From: Chloroflexota bacterium
GTDB lineage: Bacteria > Chloroflexota > UBA11872 > UBA12225
DNA length: 63,027 bases
Direction: 5' to 3'
Assembly (NCBI GenBank): GCA_030447525.1
Contig: JAUJOR010000024.1
Span: 1 to 63,027, forward strand
Below, one piece after another: positions 34,501 to 42,737 of the stretch. Made by a program: the position numbers and the translations under genes. Numbering within the stretch: position 1 is the stretch's first letter; each line of letters opens with the position of its first letter. Under the pieces are notes generated by a model. That model was not told the DNA's origin, did not search any database, and worked only from the letters and a program-made list of their open reading frames with translations.

Positions 34501-35256
34501 TTAGCCTATGGTAGATGTAGTTGATGAAGTAGGCAACAGCGACCAGCCTATCGCGTTCTCGATCAGCCTGAGGTAGCCCGGGTGGGCCAGGGAGCGCCGG
34601 TCGTGCCCGAGCGAGATGTAGACCACGCGCCCGCGCTTCACAGTCTTCCAGTACGCCACCGGGTGGCCCTCGGCGGCGGCGACCACGTGAATCGCGTCTT
34701 CCTGAAACTCGCCTTCGCGCAGCTCGTCGACGACGCGAAACGGGACGAGACCGGCCGTGAGGGGATGGTCAGTCACCTTGACCTCGACGGTGTATTCCTT
34801 GATTGGGTCGTGGCGCGTGAAGCGGCTGCCGATCAGGTCAATGTAGTCGGGAGTGGTGAAGCAGGAGTTCGCGGCGTGTAGGCCCAGCAACGGTTTGCCG
34901 CCCTCGACGAAGCGTCGTAGCGCCAGCAGCAGCTCATCTGGCACCGCCTCGTAATGGCCGGCAATGACGATCAGGGCGTAGCGATCGAGGCTCCCGGCAG
35001 CGGCGTCGGCCCAGGTCTCCGTGATGTAGGGGTGCACCAAGCCGGTACGGCCGATCGCCTCCTTGAGCAGCGCCGTCTGATCCGGACTATCGTGCAGCCA
35101 GCGGCCAGTCACCACCAGCGCCGGACGGGGCCGCGGGCGTACCTGCCACCAGGGCTTTCCTTCCTGCGCGCTGGCCGGCGCCGGAGCCGATCCCTTCGCC
35201 GGTGCGCCCCTCGCGCCACTGCCGGCGGCCGCCGGCGGCCCCTCACCTCCCGACAT
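34501..35256 (-). CDS. ThuA-domain protein (glutamine-amidotransferase-like)
   Basis: 251 residues. After about 35 low-complexity residues comes ALVVTGRWLHDS, LIVIAGHYEAVPDELLLALRRFVEGGKPLLGLHAANSCF, and GRVVYISLGHDRRSLAHPGYLRLIENAIGW, the pattern of ThuA (trehalose utilisation) proteins, which have a class I amidotransferase-like fold. The biochemical role of the family is not settled; it is usually found with Gfo/Idh/MocA dehydrogenases, as here. ATG at 35256 overlaps the stop of the upstream dehydrogenase by 14 bases. Confidence 0.85.
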   Translation of the reverse strand: MSGGEGPPAAAGSGARGAPAKGSAPAPASAQEGKPWWQVRPRPRPALVVTGRWLHDSPDQTALLKEAIGRTGLVHPYITETWADAAAGSLDRYALIVIAGHYEAVPDELLLALRRFVEGGKPLLGLHAANSCFTTPDYIDLIGSRFTRHDPIKEYTVEVKVTDHPLTAGLVPFRVVDELREGEFQEDAIHVVAAAEGHPVAYWKTVKRGRVVYISLGHDRRSLAHPGYLRLIENAIGWSLLPTSSTTSTIG

Positions 35257-36301
35257 TGGCGACTCCCAGGCTGCGCTCGGACGGAGCCGCCGCCGGGCGG
35301 CCGTTGTGGGCCAGATGCACCACCTCGCCGGCCTCGGCCGAGCGGTAGGCGCCATCCAAGAGGGCCATCGTGTTCAGGTTGTCGCGCCCGCTGATGGAAG
35401 GCTCGGTGCCGGAGGCAATCGCCTCAAGGAGCACCTGCATCGAGTGGGCGAAGCTGGCCGCGAAGTCGCCGGCGGCGTCGTGCACCTGCTCGTCGCCGTT
35501 GTCGCGGCCGTAGCGGGTGACCAGCTTTCCTTCGGCCACCAGCGAGCCCTTTGTGCCGTCCACAAGGAACGTGTCGGCCTTGTGGCGGCTGGCCGAGCAC
35601 CAGTCCTCGGTCATATGCGCGATGACGCCGTTGCGGAACCGAACGGTGACGGCCGCCCAGTCTTCACCCTGTGATTGCAGCAGGCCGGTGGAGCGCGTGG
35701 CGGCGTAGACGGAGGCGCCCTCGTCGCGGGCCAGCCAGCGAAAGCGGTCCAGCCAGTGCACCGCCATTACCGCCAGCGCCAGGTAGTCGGTCGTCCGGCG
35801 CCAACCCGGGCCTTCGTCTCGCCACATGGCATGGAGCTGGTGCATGCCCAGCACCTCGCCGATGGCCCCGGCATCCACCAGCTCTTTGAGCTTGAGCGTG
35901 TCCGCCCGCCAGCGGTAGTTCTGGTTCACGGCCAGGAGACGGTCGCACGCTTCGGCGGCAGCCACCATCTCCTTGGCCTCGGCCAGCGTGTGGGCGAAGG
36001 GCTTCTCCACCAGCACGTGCTTACCGGCCTCCAACAGCGGTATGACCACACCGGTGCGCACATCTGGCGGCGTGAGCACGGTGACGACGTCCACGCGGTC
36101 GTCGGCCACCAGGTCCTCGAGTCGCCGGTAGCGCGTGGTGACCTGGTGCTTGGTGCCCTGCTGCTCCAGCAGGGTCTCGTTGACGTCGCACAGCGCCACG
36201 ATCTCCCCGAGGTCGCCCAGTCCATCACCGTGACGGTAGCCCCGGAGGTGGTTCTCGGAGATGCGCCCGCACCCCAGCAGCCCGATTCCAAACGACGGCA
36301 T
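35243..36301 (-). CDS. Gfo/Idh/MocA family oxidoreductase
   Basis: 352 residues with NAD(P)-binding start GIGLLGCGRISENHLRGY, the signature EKPFAHT near residue 100 (Lys for catalysis) and a C-terminal beta-sheet domain ending with SGRDNLNTMALLDGAYRSAEAGEVVHL. It oxidises or reduces a sugar or cyclitol. It appears complete. It is followed by the ThuA gene in an overlapping arrangement and lies next to fragments of a second dehydrogenase of the same family, a cupin, an epimerase and a GntR regulator, which look like the remains of the same catabolic operon. Confidence 0.92.
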   Translation of the reverse strand: MPSFGIGLLGCGRISENHLRGYRHGDGLGDLGEIVALCDVNETLLEQQGTKHQVTTRYRRLEDLVADDRVDVVTVLTPPDVRTGVVIPLLEAGKHVLVEKPFAHTLAEAKEMVAAAEACDRLLAVNQNYRWRADTLKLKELVDAGAIGEVLGMHQLHAMWRDEGPGWRRTTDYLALAVMAVHWLDRFRWLARDEGASVYAATRSTGLLQSQGEDWAAVTVRFRNGVIAHMTEDWCSASRHKADTFLVDGTKGSLVAEGKLVTRYGRDNGDEQVHDAAGDFAASFAHSMQVLLEAIASGTEPSISGRDNLNTMALLDGAYRSAEAGEVVHLAHNGRPAAAPSERSLGVANVGR

Positions 36302-36409
36302 ATGTCTATCCCCCTGCTGTGCCTATTTCCCGGCCCTGGTCTGTGCTTCGTCCAGCACTATCTCGTTGGACACGCACTTCTCTGGGACTCAGGGGGCTGC
36401 GCCAGATGG

Positions 36410-36535
36410 TTAGCGGGCCGCTTCCTCTTCCAGGGTGTGCAGGGTGTGGCAGCGGCCCCAAAAGTGTTCCAGCGTGTCCCGTGGCTGCCAGCCCAGCAGC
36501 CGTTTGGCCTTAACTGCTTGAACGCCGGCGTCTCC
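36410..36535 (-). pseudogene. C-terminal remnant of an NAD-dependent epimerase/dehydratase
   Basis: Reading the minus strand in the frame that stops at TAA 36412-36410 gives D-A-G-V-Q-A-V-K-A-K-R-L-L-G-W-Q-P-R, the usual end of extended-SDR sugar epimerases (K-A-x-R-L-L-G-W-x-P-R), then about 20 more residues. No start or N-terminal domain exists upstream, where the cupin fragment begins. This is a gene stump. Confidence 0.6.
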
Positions 36536-36540
36536 CGGTC

Positions 36541-36771
36541 TCACCACTGCAAGCTGGCCGGCGCCGCGGGCTCGCAGGTGACGTTCTCGGCGGGATTCTC
36601 GAAGACGAACTCGCAGCGCCCGTCCAGCACGAGGAAGATCTCGCCGGCGATGTCGTGGCTGTGCAGGGCGCCGGCCGGGCCGGGGGCCATGCGCGAGAAG
36701 CGGGCCTGGATCTCCGGGAACACCACTACGTTGGCGGCGTCTCTGCGGTAGTCATAGACACGGGTGGGCAT
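36541..36771 (-). pseudogene. truncated cupin-domain protein
   Basis: Starts MPTRVYDYRRDAANVVVFPEIQARFSRM and contains ALHSHDIAGEIFLVLDGRCEFVF, the first cupin motif (H-x-H, E). It stops after 76 residues, before the second cupin motif, so it cannot form a normal barrel. Sequence after residue 60 (NPAENVTCEPAAPASLQW) no longer looks cupin-like, suggesting a frameshift or deletion junction with the epimerase remnant next to it. Confidence 0.65.
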
Positions 36772-36829
36772 GGTGTGCTCCTCCAGATCGCCATCATGCG
36801 TCGCAAACGGCGCGTTGTACCCGGCGCGC

Positions 36830-37415
36830 TCAGGCCCCCGCGGCGAGGATATCGGCCACGGCGACGGGCTGGCCGGTGCGCTCGGACTCGTAGATGGCCT
36901 GGACGACGGCCAGCGAGTGCAGGGCGCCACGCTGGACCACCTCGCGTGTGCGTTTGGTGCCGTAGACGAAGCGGCGGTTGAAGATGGCGGCGAGCCGCAC
37001 GCCATTATGTCGGCAGACGTCGATCAGCTGCCGCGCCCGCTGCACATTCAATCAAATCGAGGGGCTTCTCCACCATGACGTGCTTGCCGGCCTCGGCCGC
37101 CGCCGTGGCCACCTCCAGGTGGAGCGCCGTGGGCAGGCAGACGTTGACCACCTGCACGTCCTCCCGCTGTACCACCTCGTGGAAGTCTGGTACCCACTCC
37201 GCCCCCAGCTTGTCGGCCAGGACGCGGCCCCGGTCTTCGCGCAGGTCGCAGACGACCCGCAGCACGGCGCCTTCCGCCTTGGTGGCAAACTCGGCATGGC
37301 GCGGGCCGACCAGCCCGGCGCCGACGACGGCAAACCCCACCGCCCGGCCGCGGGCACGCGCCCCGCTGTTCCCTCCTGCTCCGGTGGCGGCGCCCGCTTG
37401 GCTCCCCTGACTCAC
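36830..37415 (-). pseudogene. degraded Gfo/Idh/MocA family oxidoreductase
   Basis: The N-terminal half (VGFAVVGAGLVGPRHAEFA ... GKHVMVEKPLDL) reads from 37415 to about 37045, where the frame breaks. The continuation in another frame (RARQLIDVCRHNGVRLAAIFNRRF) is followed directly by what is normally the last 30 residues of the family (LHSLAVVQAIYESERTGQPVAV). So there is both a frameshift near 37045 and an in-frame loss of about half of the protein between the FNRRF strand and the C-terminal helix. Confidence 0.8.
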
Positions 37416-37455
37416 GATGCGGTCCCCTCCCTACTCGGCGTGCCGGTGGTGGTCT

Positions 37456-37698
37456 TCAGGCCCCGGACGTGGCGCCAGGCGGAGTGATGATGGAATGACG
37501 TCCGTGGTGGTGTGGCAGCGGCAGCGAGCGGTGCATCGCCGCGCGCGCGCCCTCGGGGTCACGCCGCTCGACGGCGCCGAAGATCACCCGGTGCTGCGGT
37601 AGGGAGCGCCTCGGAGAGACGGGTCGCTGATCCATCGCCAAGACGCGTGCCCTTACGGCCTCGGCGATAGGGCGTAGGGCCTCGGGCCGCCCGCCCAA
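37456..37698 (-). pseudogene. fragment of a GntR-family regulator (FCD domain)
   Basis: The stretch LPQHRVIFGAVERRDPEGARAAMHRSL is the typical last helix pair of the FCD ligand-binding domain of GntR/FadR regulators. The winged-helix DNA-binding domain and most of the FCD domain are missing. It lies upstream of the degraded dehydrogenase on the same strand, where a pathway regulator would be expected. Confidence 0.6.
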
Positions 37699-37859
37699 CC
37701 TGGTGCTGTCTGCGCCCAGGTGAGGTAGTCATCCAATCACTACCGCGAGGGCAGTGTAGCACGGCGGGAGCCGCCGCGCGTGGGCACCATCTCGGCCCGG
37801 CGATGGCCGCTCGTGACGACGATGGCCACCGCGCTGGCGACCAGGCCCCGTGGAGGTAT

Positions 37860-39170
37860 TTAGCCCCGACGCCAGAACTGCCACCAGTGTCGCCGAGCCG
37901 GCTCCGGGGGGACGGACAACGCCGGGGGGACGGACAACGCCGGGGGCGGGGGGGGAGACGGGAGGGGTGGCTCGGCCGGCGGCGCCCCATCTGGCGGCGA
38001 CCCATCTGTCGGCGCCGGGGCCGGCGTCTCACTGACCGCCGGGGACGCCGCGTCCGGCCGCGGCCGCGCCGGGTGGGGCACCTGCGCCTGGAGGGCCGCC
38101 TGCAGCTGACGGATGGCCGCGGCCGCCTCGGCGAAGGGATCGCCTCCTTGAGCAGGGGCCGGCGTTGCGCGGGACCCCTCTGGCCCCTCTGGAGGGGGGG
38201 GCGGCGCCAGGGGGGCTTTCCCTTGGTCTGGGTGCCCCGCGCCTGCGGCTCCCGGGCCGTCCGCAAGGTCGAGCGCGGGGCGCGTCGCCGGCTGGCGGGC
38301 GGGAGCGAAGCCTGTCCGCTCCTCCAGGTGCACGGCCAGGGAGCGGATGTCGCCACGCAAGCGGGCCACCTGGGACGCCAGGGCCACGGCGTGGTCGTGG
38401 ACAGCCCCCCCCGGGGCCGGCGTGTCAAAGCCAGGGGGCGACGCGCCGCCGCCCCCTTCCGGGTAGGGCAGCCCAAGCGGGGGCGGCCCAGGCCCGCCGG
38501 GGGCACCCGGCGGGGCGGCGCGGGTGAGCTGGGCCCGCAGCAGCTCTACCTCGCGCTCCAAGCGCCCGATCCGCTCCGCCTGGTGACGCACGATCTCCTC
38601 GCGCCGCTCCAGGGCCGTCTCACGCTCCCGCAGCAGCTCCACCAGGGGTGCGAGCAACCCGTGGGTGTAGCGCTCCAGGGCCTGGGCCCGCTCCAGGGAA
38701 AGGTCAACCGCCGTGGGGAGGGTGAGGCCGTCCCAGCGGGGCGTCCCTCCCGCGGCCGGCTCAGGCGAGGGCATCGCCGGTGGGGTTGCCGAAGCTCCCT
38801 CCTGCGTTGCCGCCGTCTCCTGCGGGGTGTCCACTGTCCCGGGGACTCCCGTGGGGGGCACCGGCGCTGGGGGCGTGTCCATTAGGGGTACCGCTGCAGG
38901 TACCGACGCTGGAGGTAGCTCTCCCGGGGCGCCGGCAGAGGGGGTCTCCCGTGCAGGCGCGCCCCCCACGAGGCGGCGCAGCTCGGCGGCGTCCACCAGC
39001 CAGGTGTCGCCGTGACGCCCCTTGATCATCAGGGCCCCCAGCGCCCCTCGGTGGATCAAGCGACGCACGGTATTGGGATGGACGCCGGCGCGCCGGGCCG
39101 CTTCGGTGACGGTCACCGGCTCCTCTTCCTCTGGGCTCGGGTCGGTGGGGCGATTCACGGCCGCCGGCAT
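37860..39170 (-). CDS. MerR/excisionase-type helix-turn-helix protein with coiled coil and Trp-rich tail
   Basis: 436 residues. VTVTEAARRAGVHPNTVRRLIHRGALGALMIKGRHGDTWLVDAAEL is a MerR/Xis-like winged HTH at about 19-66. Two Pro/Ala/Thr-rich linkers flank a coiled coil at about 155-215 (LERYTHGLLAPLVELLRERETALERREEIVRHQAERIGRLEREVELLRAQL); a second helical piece lies near 260-290. The protein ends with HWWQFWRRG, an aromatic-basic tail that could touch membrane. Probably a DNA-binding structural or regulatory protein; target unknown. Divergent from fchA. ATG 39170 may be replaced by GTG at 39158, 10 bases past TAGAAT. Confidence 0.75.
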   Translation of the reverse strand: MPAAVNRPTDPSPEEEEPVTVTEAARRAGVHPNTVRRLIHRGALGALMIKGRHGDTWLVDAAELRRLVGGAPARETPSAGAPGELPPASVPAAVPLMDTPPAPVPPTGVPGTVDTPQETAATQEGASATPPAMPSPEPAAGGTPRWDGLTLPTAVDLSLERAQALERYTHGLLAPLVELLRERETALERREEIVRHQAERIGRLEREVELLRAQLTRAAPPGAPGGPGPPPLGLPYPEGGGGASPPGFDTPAPGGAVHDHAVALASQVARLRGDIRSLAVHLEERTGFAPARQPATRPALDLADGPGAAGAGHPDQGKAPLAPPPPPEGPEGSRATPAPAQGGDPFAEAAAAIRQLQAALQAQVPHPARPRPDAASPAVSETPAPAPTDGSPPDGAPPAEPPLPSPPPPPALSVPPALSVPPEPARRHWWQFWRRG

Positions 39171-39198
39171 TCTAACGGCCTGGCCGTTGGGGTATCCT
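39169..39198. promoter_or_regulatory. divergent -10 elements between the HTH gene and fchA
   Basis: On the minus strand TAGAAT (39174-39169) overlaps the HTH gene start; on the plus strand TATCCT (39193-39198) ends 7 bases before the fchA GTG. Both transcripts would have little or no leader, and the two RNA polymerases would share less than 30 bp, so expression of the two genes is likely to interfere or be co-regulated. Confidence 0.45.
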
Positions 39199-39205
39199 GC
39201 GGGGT

Positions 39206-39955
39206 GTGAGCGAGCGGACTCCCACCCCGGCGCCCGATCCCGGGCCGGCTCCCGGCGGGCCGGCTCCCGGCGGGTCGACTCTCGACAGGTCGACTCTCGA
39301 CAGGTCGACTCTCGACAGGTCGGACGGCGCCCAGCAAAGCCTGGGGGCGTACCTCGCCGCCCTGGCCTCGGAGGCGCCCACCCCGGGGGGTGGGAGCGCC
39401 GCCGGGATGGTCGGGGCGATGGCGGCCGCCCTGGTGAGCATGGTGACCAACTTTACCGTCGGCCGGCCCAAGTTCGCCGACCTGGATGCCCCGCTGCGGG
39501 AGGTGCTCGCCGCCGCCGAGGGGGCCCGGGAGCGCCTGGTGGCCCTGATGCAGGAAGACGAGCGGGCCTACGCCGCCCTCTCGGCGGCGATGAAGCTCCC
39601 GCGAGGGGACGAAGGGGAGAAGCGCGCCCGCTCGCAGGCGCTGCAGCAGGCCCTGCGCGGCGCCGCCGCCCCGCCCCTGGCCATGGCCGCGGTCTGTCGC
39701 CGGGTGCTGGACCTGGCCCAGGCCGCCGCCGAGCGGGGCAATCCGGCCCTGGCGTCCGACGCCGGGGTGGCCGCCCTGCTGTCCGAGGCGGCCCTCCGCG
39801 CCAGCGAGATCAATGTCCGCGTCAACCTTGTCCGGGTGCGCGATCAAACCTTCGTCGATGCTACCGAGGCCGAGCTGAACCGTCTCGTCCAGGGCACAGC
39901 CGCACGCAAGGAGGAGATCCTGGCCCTGGCCGGCCGGCGCATGGCCGGGGGCTGA
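39206..39955 (+). CDS. fchA: cyclodeaminase/cyclohydrolase family protein
   Basis: Formiminotransferase-cyclodeaminase fold, acting on formimino- or methenyl-tetrahydrofolate. After an odd N-terminus come APTPGGGSAAGMVGAMAAALVSMVTNFTVGRPKF, the hallmark of the family, and the all-helical rest (VCRRVLDLAQAA, NPALASDAGVAALLSEAALRASEINVRVNL). The first 43 residues come from 15-bp tandem repeats (STLDR three times, preceded by GGPAP-type repeats) and cannot be conserved. Start GTG 39206 lies 7 bases after the -10 element. The symbol is a best guess by family. Confidence 0.85.
   Translation: MSERTPTPAPDPGPAPGGPAPGGSTLDRSTLDRSTLDRSDGAQQSLGAYLAALASEAPTPGGGSAAGMVGAMAAALVSMVTNFTVGRPKFADLDAPLREVLAAAEGARERLVALMQEDERAYAALSAAMKLPRGDEGEKRARSQALQQALRGAAAPPLAMAAVCRRVLDLAQAAAERGNPALASDAGVAALLSEAALRASEINVRVNLVRVRDQTFVDATEAELNRLVQGTAARKEEILALAGRRMAGG
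39242..39317 (+). repeat. two adjacent 15-bp tandem repeat arrays in the 5' end of fchA
   Basis: GGGCCGGCTCCCGGC twice (39242-39271), then GGTCGACTCTCGACA three times (39273-39317). Both periods are multiples of three, so the arrays stay in frame. GTCGACTCTCGAC in the second unit is an inverted repeat. Confidence 0.9.
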
Positions 39956-40060
39956 TCACCCCGGGGGAGCGCGGCTAACAGCCCGGGAACCGGCAACGCC
40001 GAGAGCCGGGGCCCCAGACAGGCAGCCCCGCCAACGAGAGTACCGCCGACGAGAGTACCG

Positions 40061-42037
40061 ATGGCACCGACCGCCCCGTCCGCCACTCCTGCGCCGATCA
40101 TCCGCCGCCTGCCACCAGATCTGGTGGCCAAGATCGCCGCCGGCGAGGTGGTGGAGCGCCCGGCCTCGGTAGTCAAGGAGCTGGTGGAGAACGCCATCGA
40201 TGCCGGCGCCAGCGCCGTCCGCGTGGAGGTACAGCGTGGGGGCCTGAGCCTGATCCGCATCTCGGACAACGGGTGTGGCATCGCCTCCGATCAGATCGAG
40301 CTGGCCCTCCTGCGCCACGCCACGAGCAAGCTCCAGGCATTCGACGACCTGTTCCGCGTGCGCACGCTCGGCTTCCGCGGTGAAGCCCTGGCCAGCATCG
40401 CCGCCGTCTCGCACCTGGAGCTGGTGAGCCGACCCGCCACCCAGGCCTCCGGACGGGCGGTGCGGGTGGAGGGGGGCGAGGTGGTCTCCGTGGCCCCGGC
40501 GGGGTGCCCGGTAGGGACGGCCGTCGCCGTCCGCCACCTGTTTTTCAACGTCCCCGCGCGCCAGGCCTTTCAGCGCTCCCCGGCGGGGGAGTCGCGGCAG
40601 ATCGTGCAGCTGTGCCAGCAGCTCGCCCTCACGGCGCCACACGTCCGCCTGCTCCTGGAGGTGGACGGGCGCCTCGCCCTGCAGGCGCCCGGGAACGGCG
40701 ACCTGCGTGACGCCCTGGCCGCCGCCTATGACGCCCCCGTGGCCGGTCACATGCTGGCCCTCCCGGAGCTAGAAGAGGACGGCGTGCGCGTCTGGGGCTA
40801 CTGCTCCGGGCCCGAAGAGCACCGCAACACCCGCCTCTACTGCACCTTCAGCGTCAACGGCCGGCTGGTGCGCAGCCAGATGCTCAGCTACGCCGTGGAA
40901 GAGGCTTACCACGCCCTCCTCCCCGGCGGACGCCATCCCCTGGCCGCCGTCCACCTCACGGTGCCCACCGACGATCTCGACGTCAACGTCCACCCCACCA
41001 AGATCGAGGTCCGCTTCCGCCGCGATCGCCTGGTCTTCTCCGTCGTGCGGCGGGCGATGCGCCAGGCCCTCTCCAACTTCGCCCCAGTGCCGGCGCTACA
41101 ACCCTTCGCCATCGGCGGCCCCCCCGGCGGGGGGCAAGACCCCGGCCCCGGCAACGGGGGGGCACAGCGTGGCTCGGAGGGCCACTTCGGGAATCCCACC
41201 CCTGCCGGGGAGGGCGAGGCAGCCCTCCCGCTCTCCTCCCCGGCAAGTGGGCCCGCCGCCGGGGGGGCCGGGATGGAGGGGGCCTGGCCGCTGGTCCCCG
41301 GCGATGGCGCCGGGGCCCTGGCCGCCGGCCTGTTGTCTCTGGCCTCTGCCGCCGCCGGGGGTGACCTCGCCGCCGGCGCTTCCGGTGGTGCGCCCGGCCA
41401 GCGCCCGCCATCAGGGGGATTGCGGGCGCTGGGGCAGGTGGGCCTGACCTACATCGTGGCCGAGGACGCCAGCGGCCTCTACCTGATCGACCAACACAGC
41501 GCCCACGAGCGGGTAGTGTACGAGCAGCTCCTCCGCGCCGGGGACGGCAGCGGGACGGCCGGCGAGGGCGGAGAGGGCAGGGAGTCTGGCCCGCCGGCCG
41601 GAACGCAGGGGGTAGCGCAGCTCCTCCTCACCCCGGAGGCAGTGACGCTGAACGGGACGCAGGCGGCCTGGCTCCTGGAGCACGCCGACACCCTGGCAGG
41701 CTTCGGCTTCCAGCTGGAGGCCTTTGGTGGCCACACCTGGCTGCTCCGGGCCGTGCCCCGCACCCTGGCCGCCAAGGGACGCGCCCAGGCCATCGGTGAG
41801 CTGATCGACGGCCTGATCGAGCACGAGTACGGGGCCGGCCCGCTGGACGACCAGGCCCGCTGGGCTATCGCCTGCCATAGCGCCGTGCGGGCCGGCGACC
41901 GCCTGGCCCCACCGGAAATGGCGGCCCTCATCTCTCAGCTGGAACGGTGCGACATGCGCCGCACCTGCCCCCACGGGCGCCCCACCATGATCCATCTCAG
42001 CCACGCCCAGCTGGAGCGCGAGTTCGGCCGGCGCTAA
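40061..42037 (+). CDS. mutL: DNA mismatch repair protein MutL (endonuclease type)
   Basis: The GHKL ATPase half is complete: IAAGEVVERPASVVKELVENAIDAG, DNGCGI, HATSKL and RTLGFRGEALASI. A Gly/Pro-rich linker of about 110 residues (roughly 350-455) leads to the dimerisation half. There DQHSAHERVVYE near residue 477 matches the metal-binding DQHA(x)2E(x)4E motif of endonuclease MutL with Ala replaced by Ser, and ACHSAVRAGD and CPHGRPTMI complete the site. It should therefore nick DNA itself, as expected where MutH is absent. Length 658 fits. Separated from mutS by 25 kb. Confidence 0.95.
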   Translation: MAPTAPSATPAPIIRRLPPDLVAKIAAGEVVERPASVVKELVENAIDAGASAVRVEVQRGGLSLIRISDNGCGIASDQIELALLRHATSKLQAFDDLFRVRTLGFRGEALASIAAVSHLELVSRPATQASGRAVRVEGGEVVSVAPAGCPVGTAVAVRHLFFNVPARQAFQRSPAGESRQIVQLCQQLALTAPHVRLLLEVDGRLALQAPGNGDLRDALAAAYDAPVAGHMLALPELEEDGVRVWGYCSGPEEHRNTRLYCTFSVNGRLVRSQMLSYAVEEAYHALLPGGRHPLAAVHLTVPTDDLDVNVHPTKIEVRFRRDRLVFSVVRRAMRQALSNFAPVPALQPFAIGGPPGGGQDPGPGNGGAQRGSEGHFGNPTPAGEGEAALPLSSPASGPAAGGAGMEGAWPLVPGDGAGALAAGLLSLASAAAGGDLAAGASGGAPGQRPPSGGLRALGQVGLTYIVAEDASGLYLIDQHSAHERVVYEQLLRAGDGSGTAGEGGEGRESGPPAGTQGVAQLLLTPEAVTLNGTQAAWLLEHADTLAGFGFQLEAFGGHTWLLRAVPRTLAAKGRAQAIGELIDGLIEHEYGAGPLDDQARWAIACHSAVRAGDRLAPPEMAALISQLERCDMRRTCPHGRPTMIHLSHAQLEREFGRR

Positions 42038-42559
42038 CCCGACGGCCCCACCTCGGCGGCCCCACGGCGCCGGCCCGACGGCGGCGGGTTCGTCCATCCC
42101 GTGCCTCCCCCCATCGGCCGGCCCCCTTCGCCACTGCGCCCACGCAACCACAAGCTCCTCCTTTCTGGTGGCAGGTCTGGTGGCAGGGTGACAGAGCCCG
42201 GCTGGCAGGGCGCCCGCGCAACCGCGGGCCCTTCCGGCGTGCCCCTCCGGCCCGGGAAGTCAGGCCGGGTAGCCCCCAGCCGGCGCACCCCAGCCGGCGC
42301 ACCCCAGTCGGCGCACGGGGAGCGCAGCCCTGACGCCAAAACGCCCCTGGCGGACGTACATGTCCTGTAGGGGATCTTCCACGGAGGCGCTACAGGGCAG
42401 CGTCGCTTCGTGACCTCTGTGGCCTGCCCTTCGGCGGGGCAGACCACCGGCCGGGCCAAGTCCGTCCCGGCGAACGGCCACCGCCCGGGCCGTCGCCATC
42501 TATTGCCGGCCGTGTTCGGGCAGCGGCACCGCATGGGGCACCGGGAGGGGAGCGCCACT
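42038..42559. other. intergenic region with 14-bp tandem repeat (42274-42315)
   Basis: No convincing gene. CCCCAGCCGGCGCA occurs three times at 42274, 42288 and 42302 (one substitution in the last). TCTGGTGGCAGG is repeated near 42164-42187. Several short frames cross the region but have no family features. Confidence 0.5.
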
Positions 42560-42676
42560 GTGATCAACGCCGGCACCGCGGACGATGTCGTCTACCTGGC
42601 GCTGACCTTCATACTCGCCGCCGTCGTGACCGTCGCCTTGCTCATCGAGGGTCGCACCGACACTTCCCGCCGCTGA
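42560..42676 (+). CDS. small single-span membrane protein
   Basis: About 38 residues: a short polar start, a hydrophobic segment (VYLALTFILAAVVTVALLI) and a polar end (EGRTDTSRR). GTG at 42560 has GGGAGGGGAG at good distance. Not recognised; such small proteins often modulate a membrane partner. It could also be chance, though the hydrophobic run in such GC-rich DNA is notable. Confidence 0.45.
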   Translation: MINAGTADDVVYLALTFILAAVVTVALLIEGRTDTSRR

Positions 42677-42701
42677 GCCCGGCCTCCCTCCCGGCCCGCC
42701 C

Positions 42702-42730
42702 TTGACGCTCAGAAAGTTTAGTACTAAACT
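42702..42730 (+). promoter_or_regulatory. consensus promoter with overlapping 16-bp palindromic operator, pirin gene
   Basis: TTGACG (42702-42707) and TAAACT (42725-42730) are 17 bases apart. The perfect palindrome AGTTTAGTACTAAACT (42715-42730) covers the spacer and the whole -10, so a bound dimeric repressor would block polymerase. The ATG is 7 bases beyond the -10, implying a leaderless mRNA. The AT-rich half-site is typical of MarR- or HxlR-type regulators; none is adjacent. Confidence 0.75.
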
Positions 42731-42737
42731 AAAAGAG

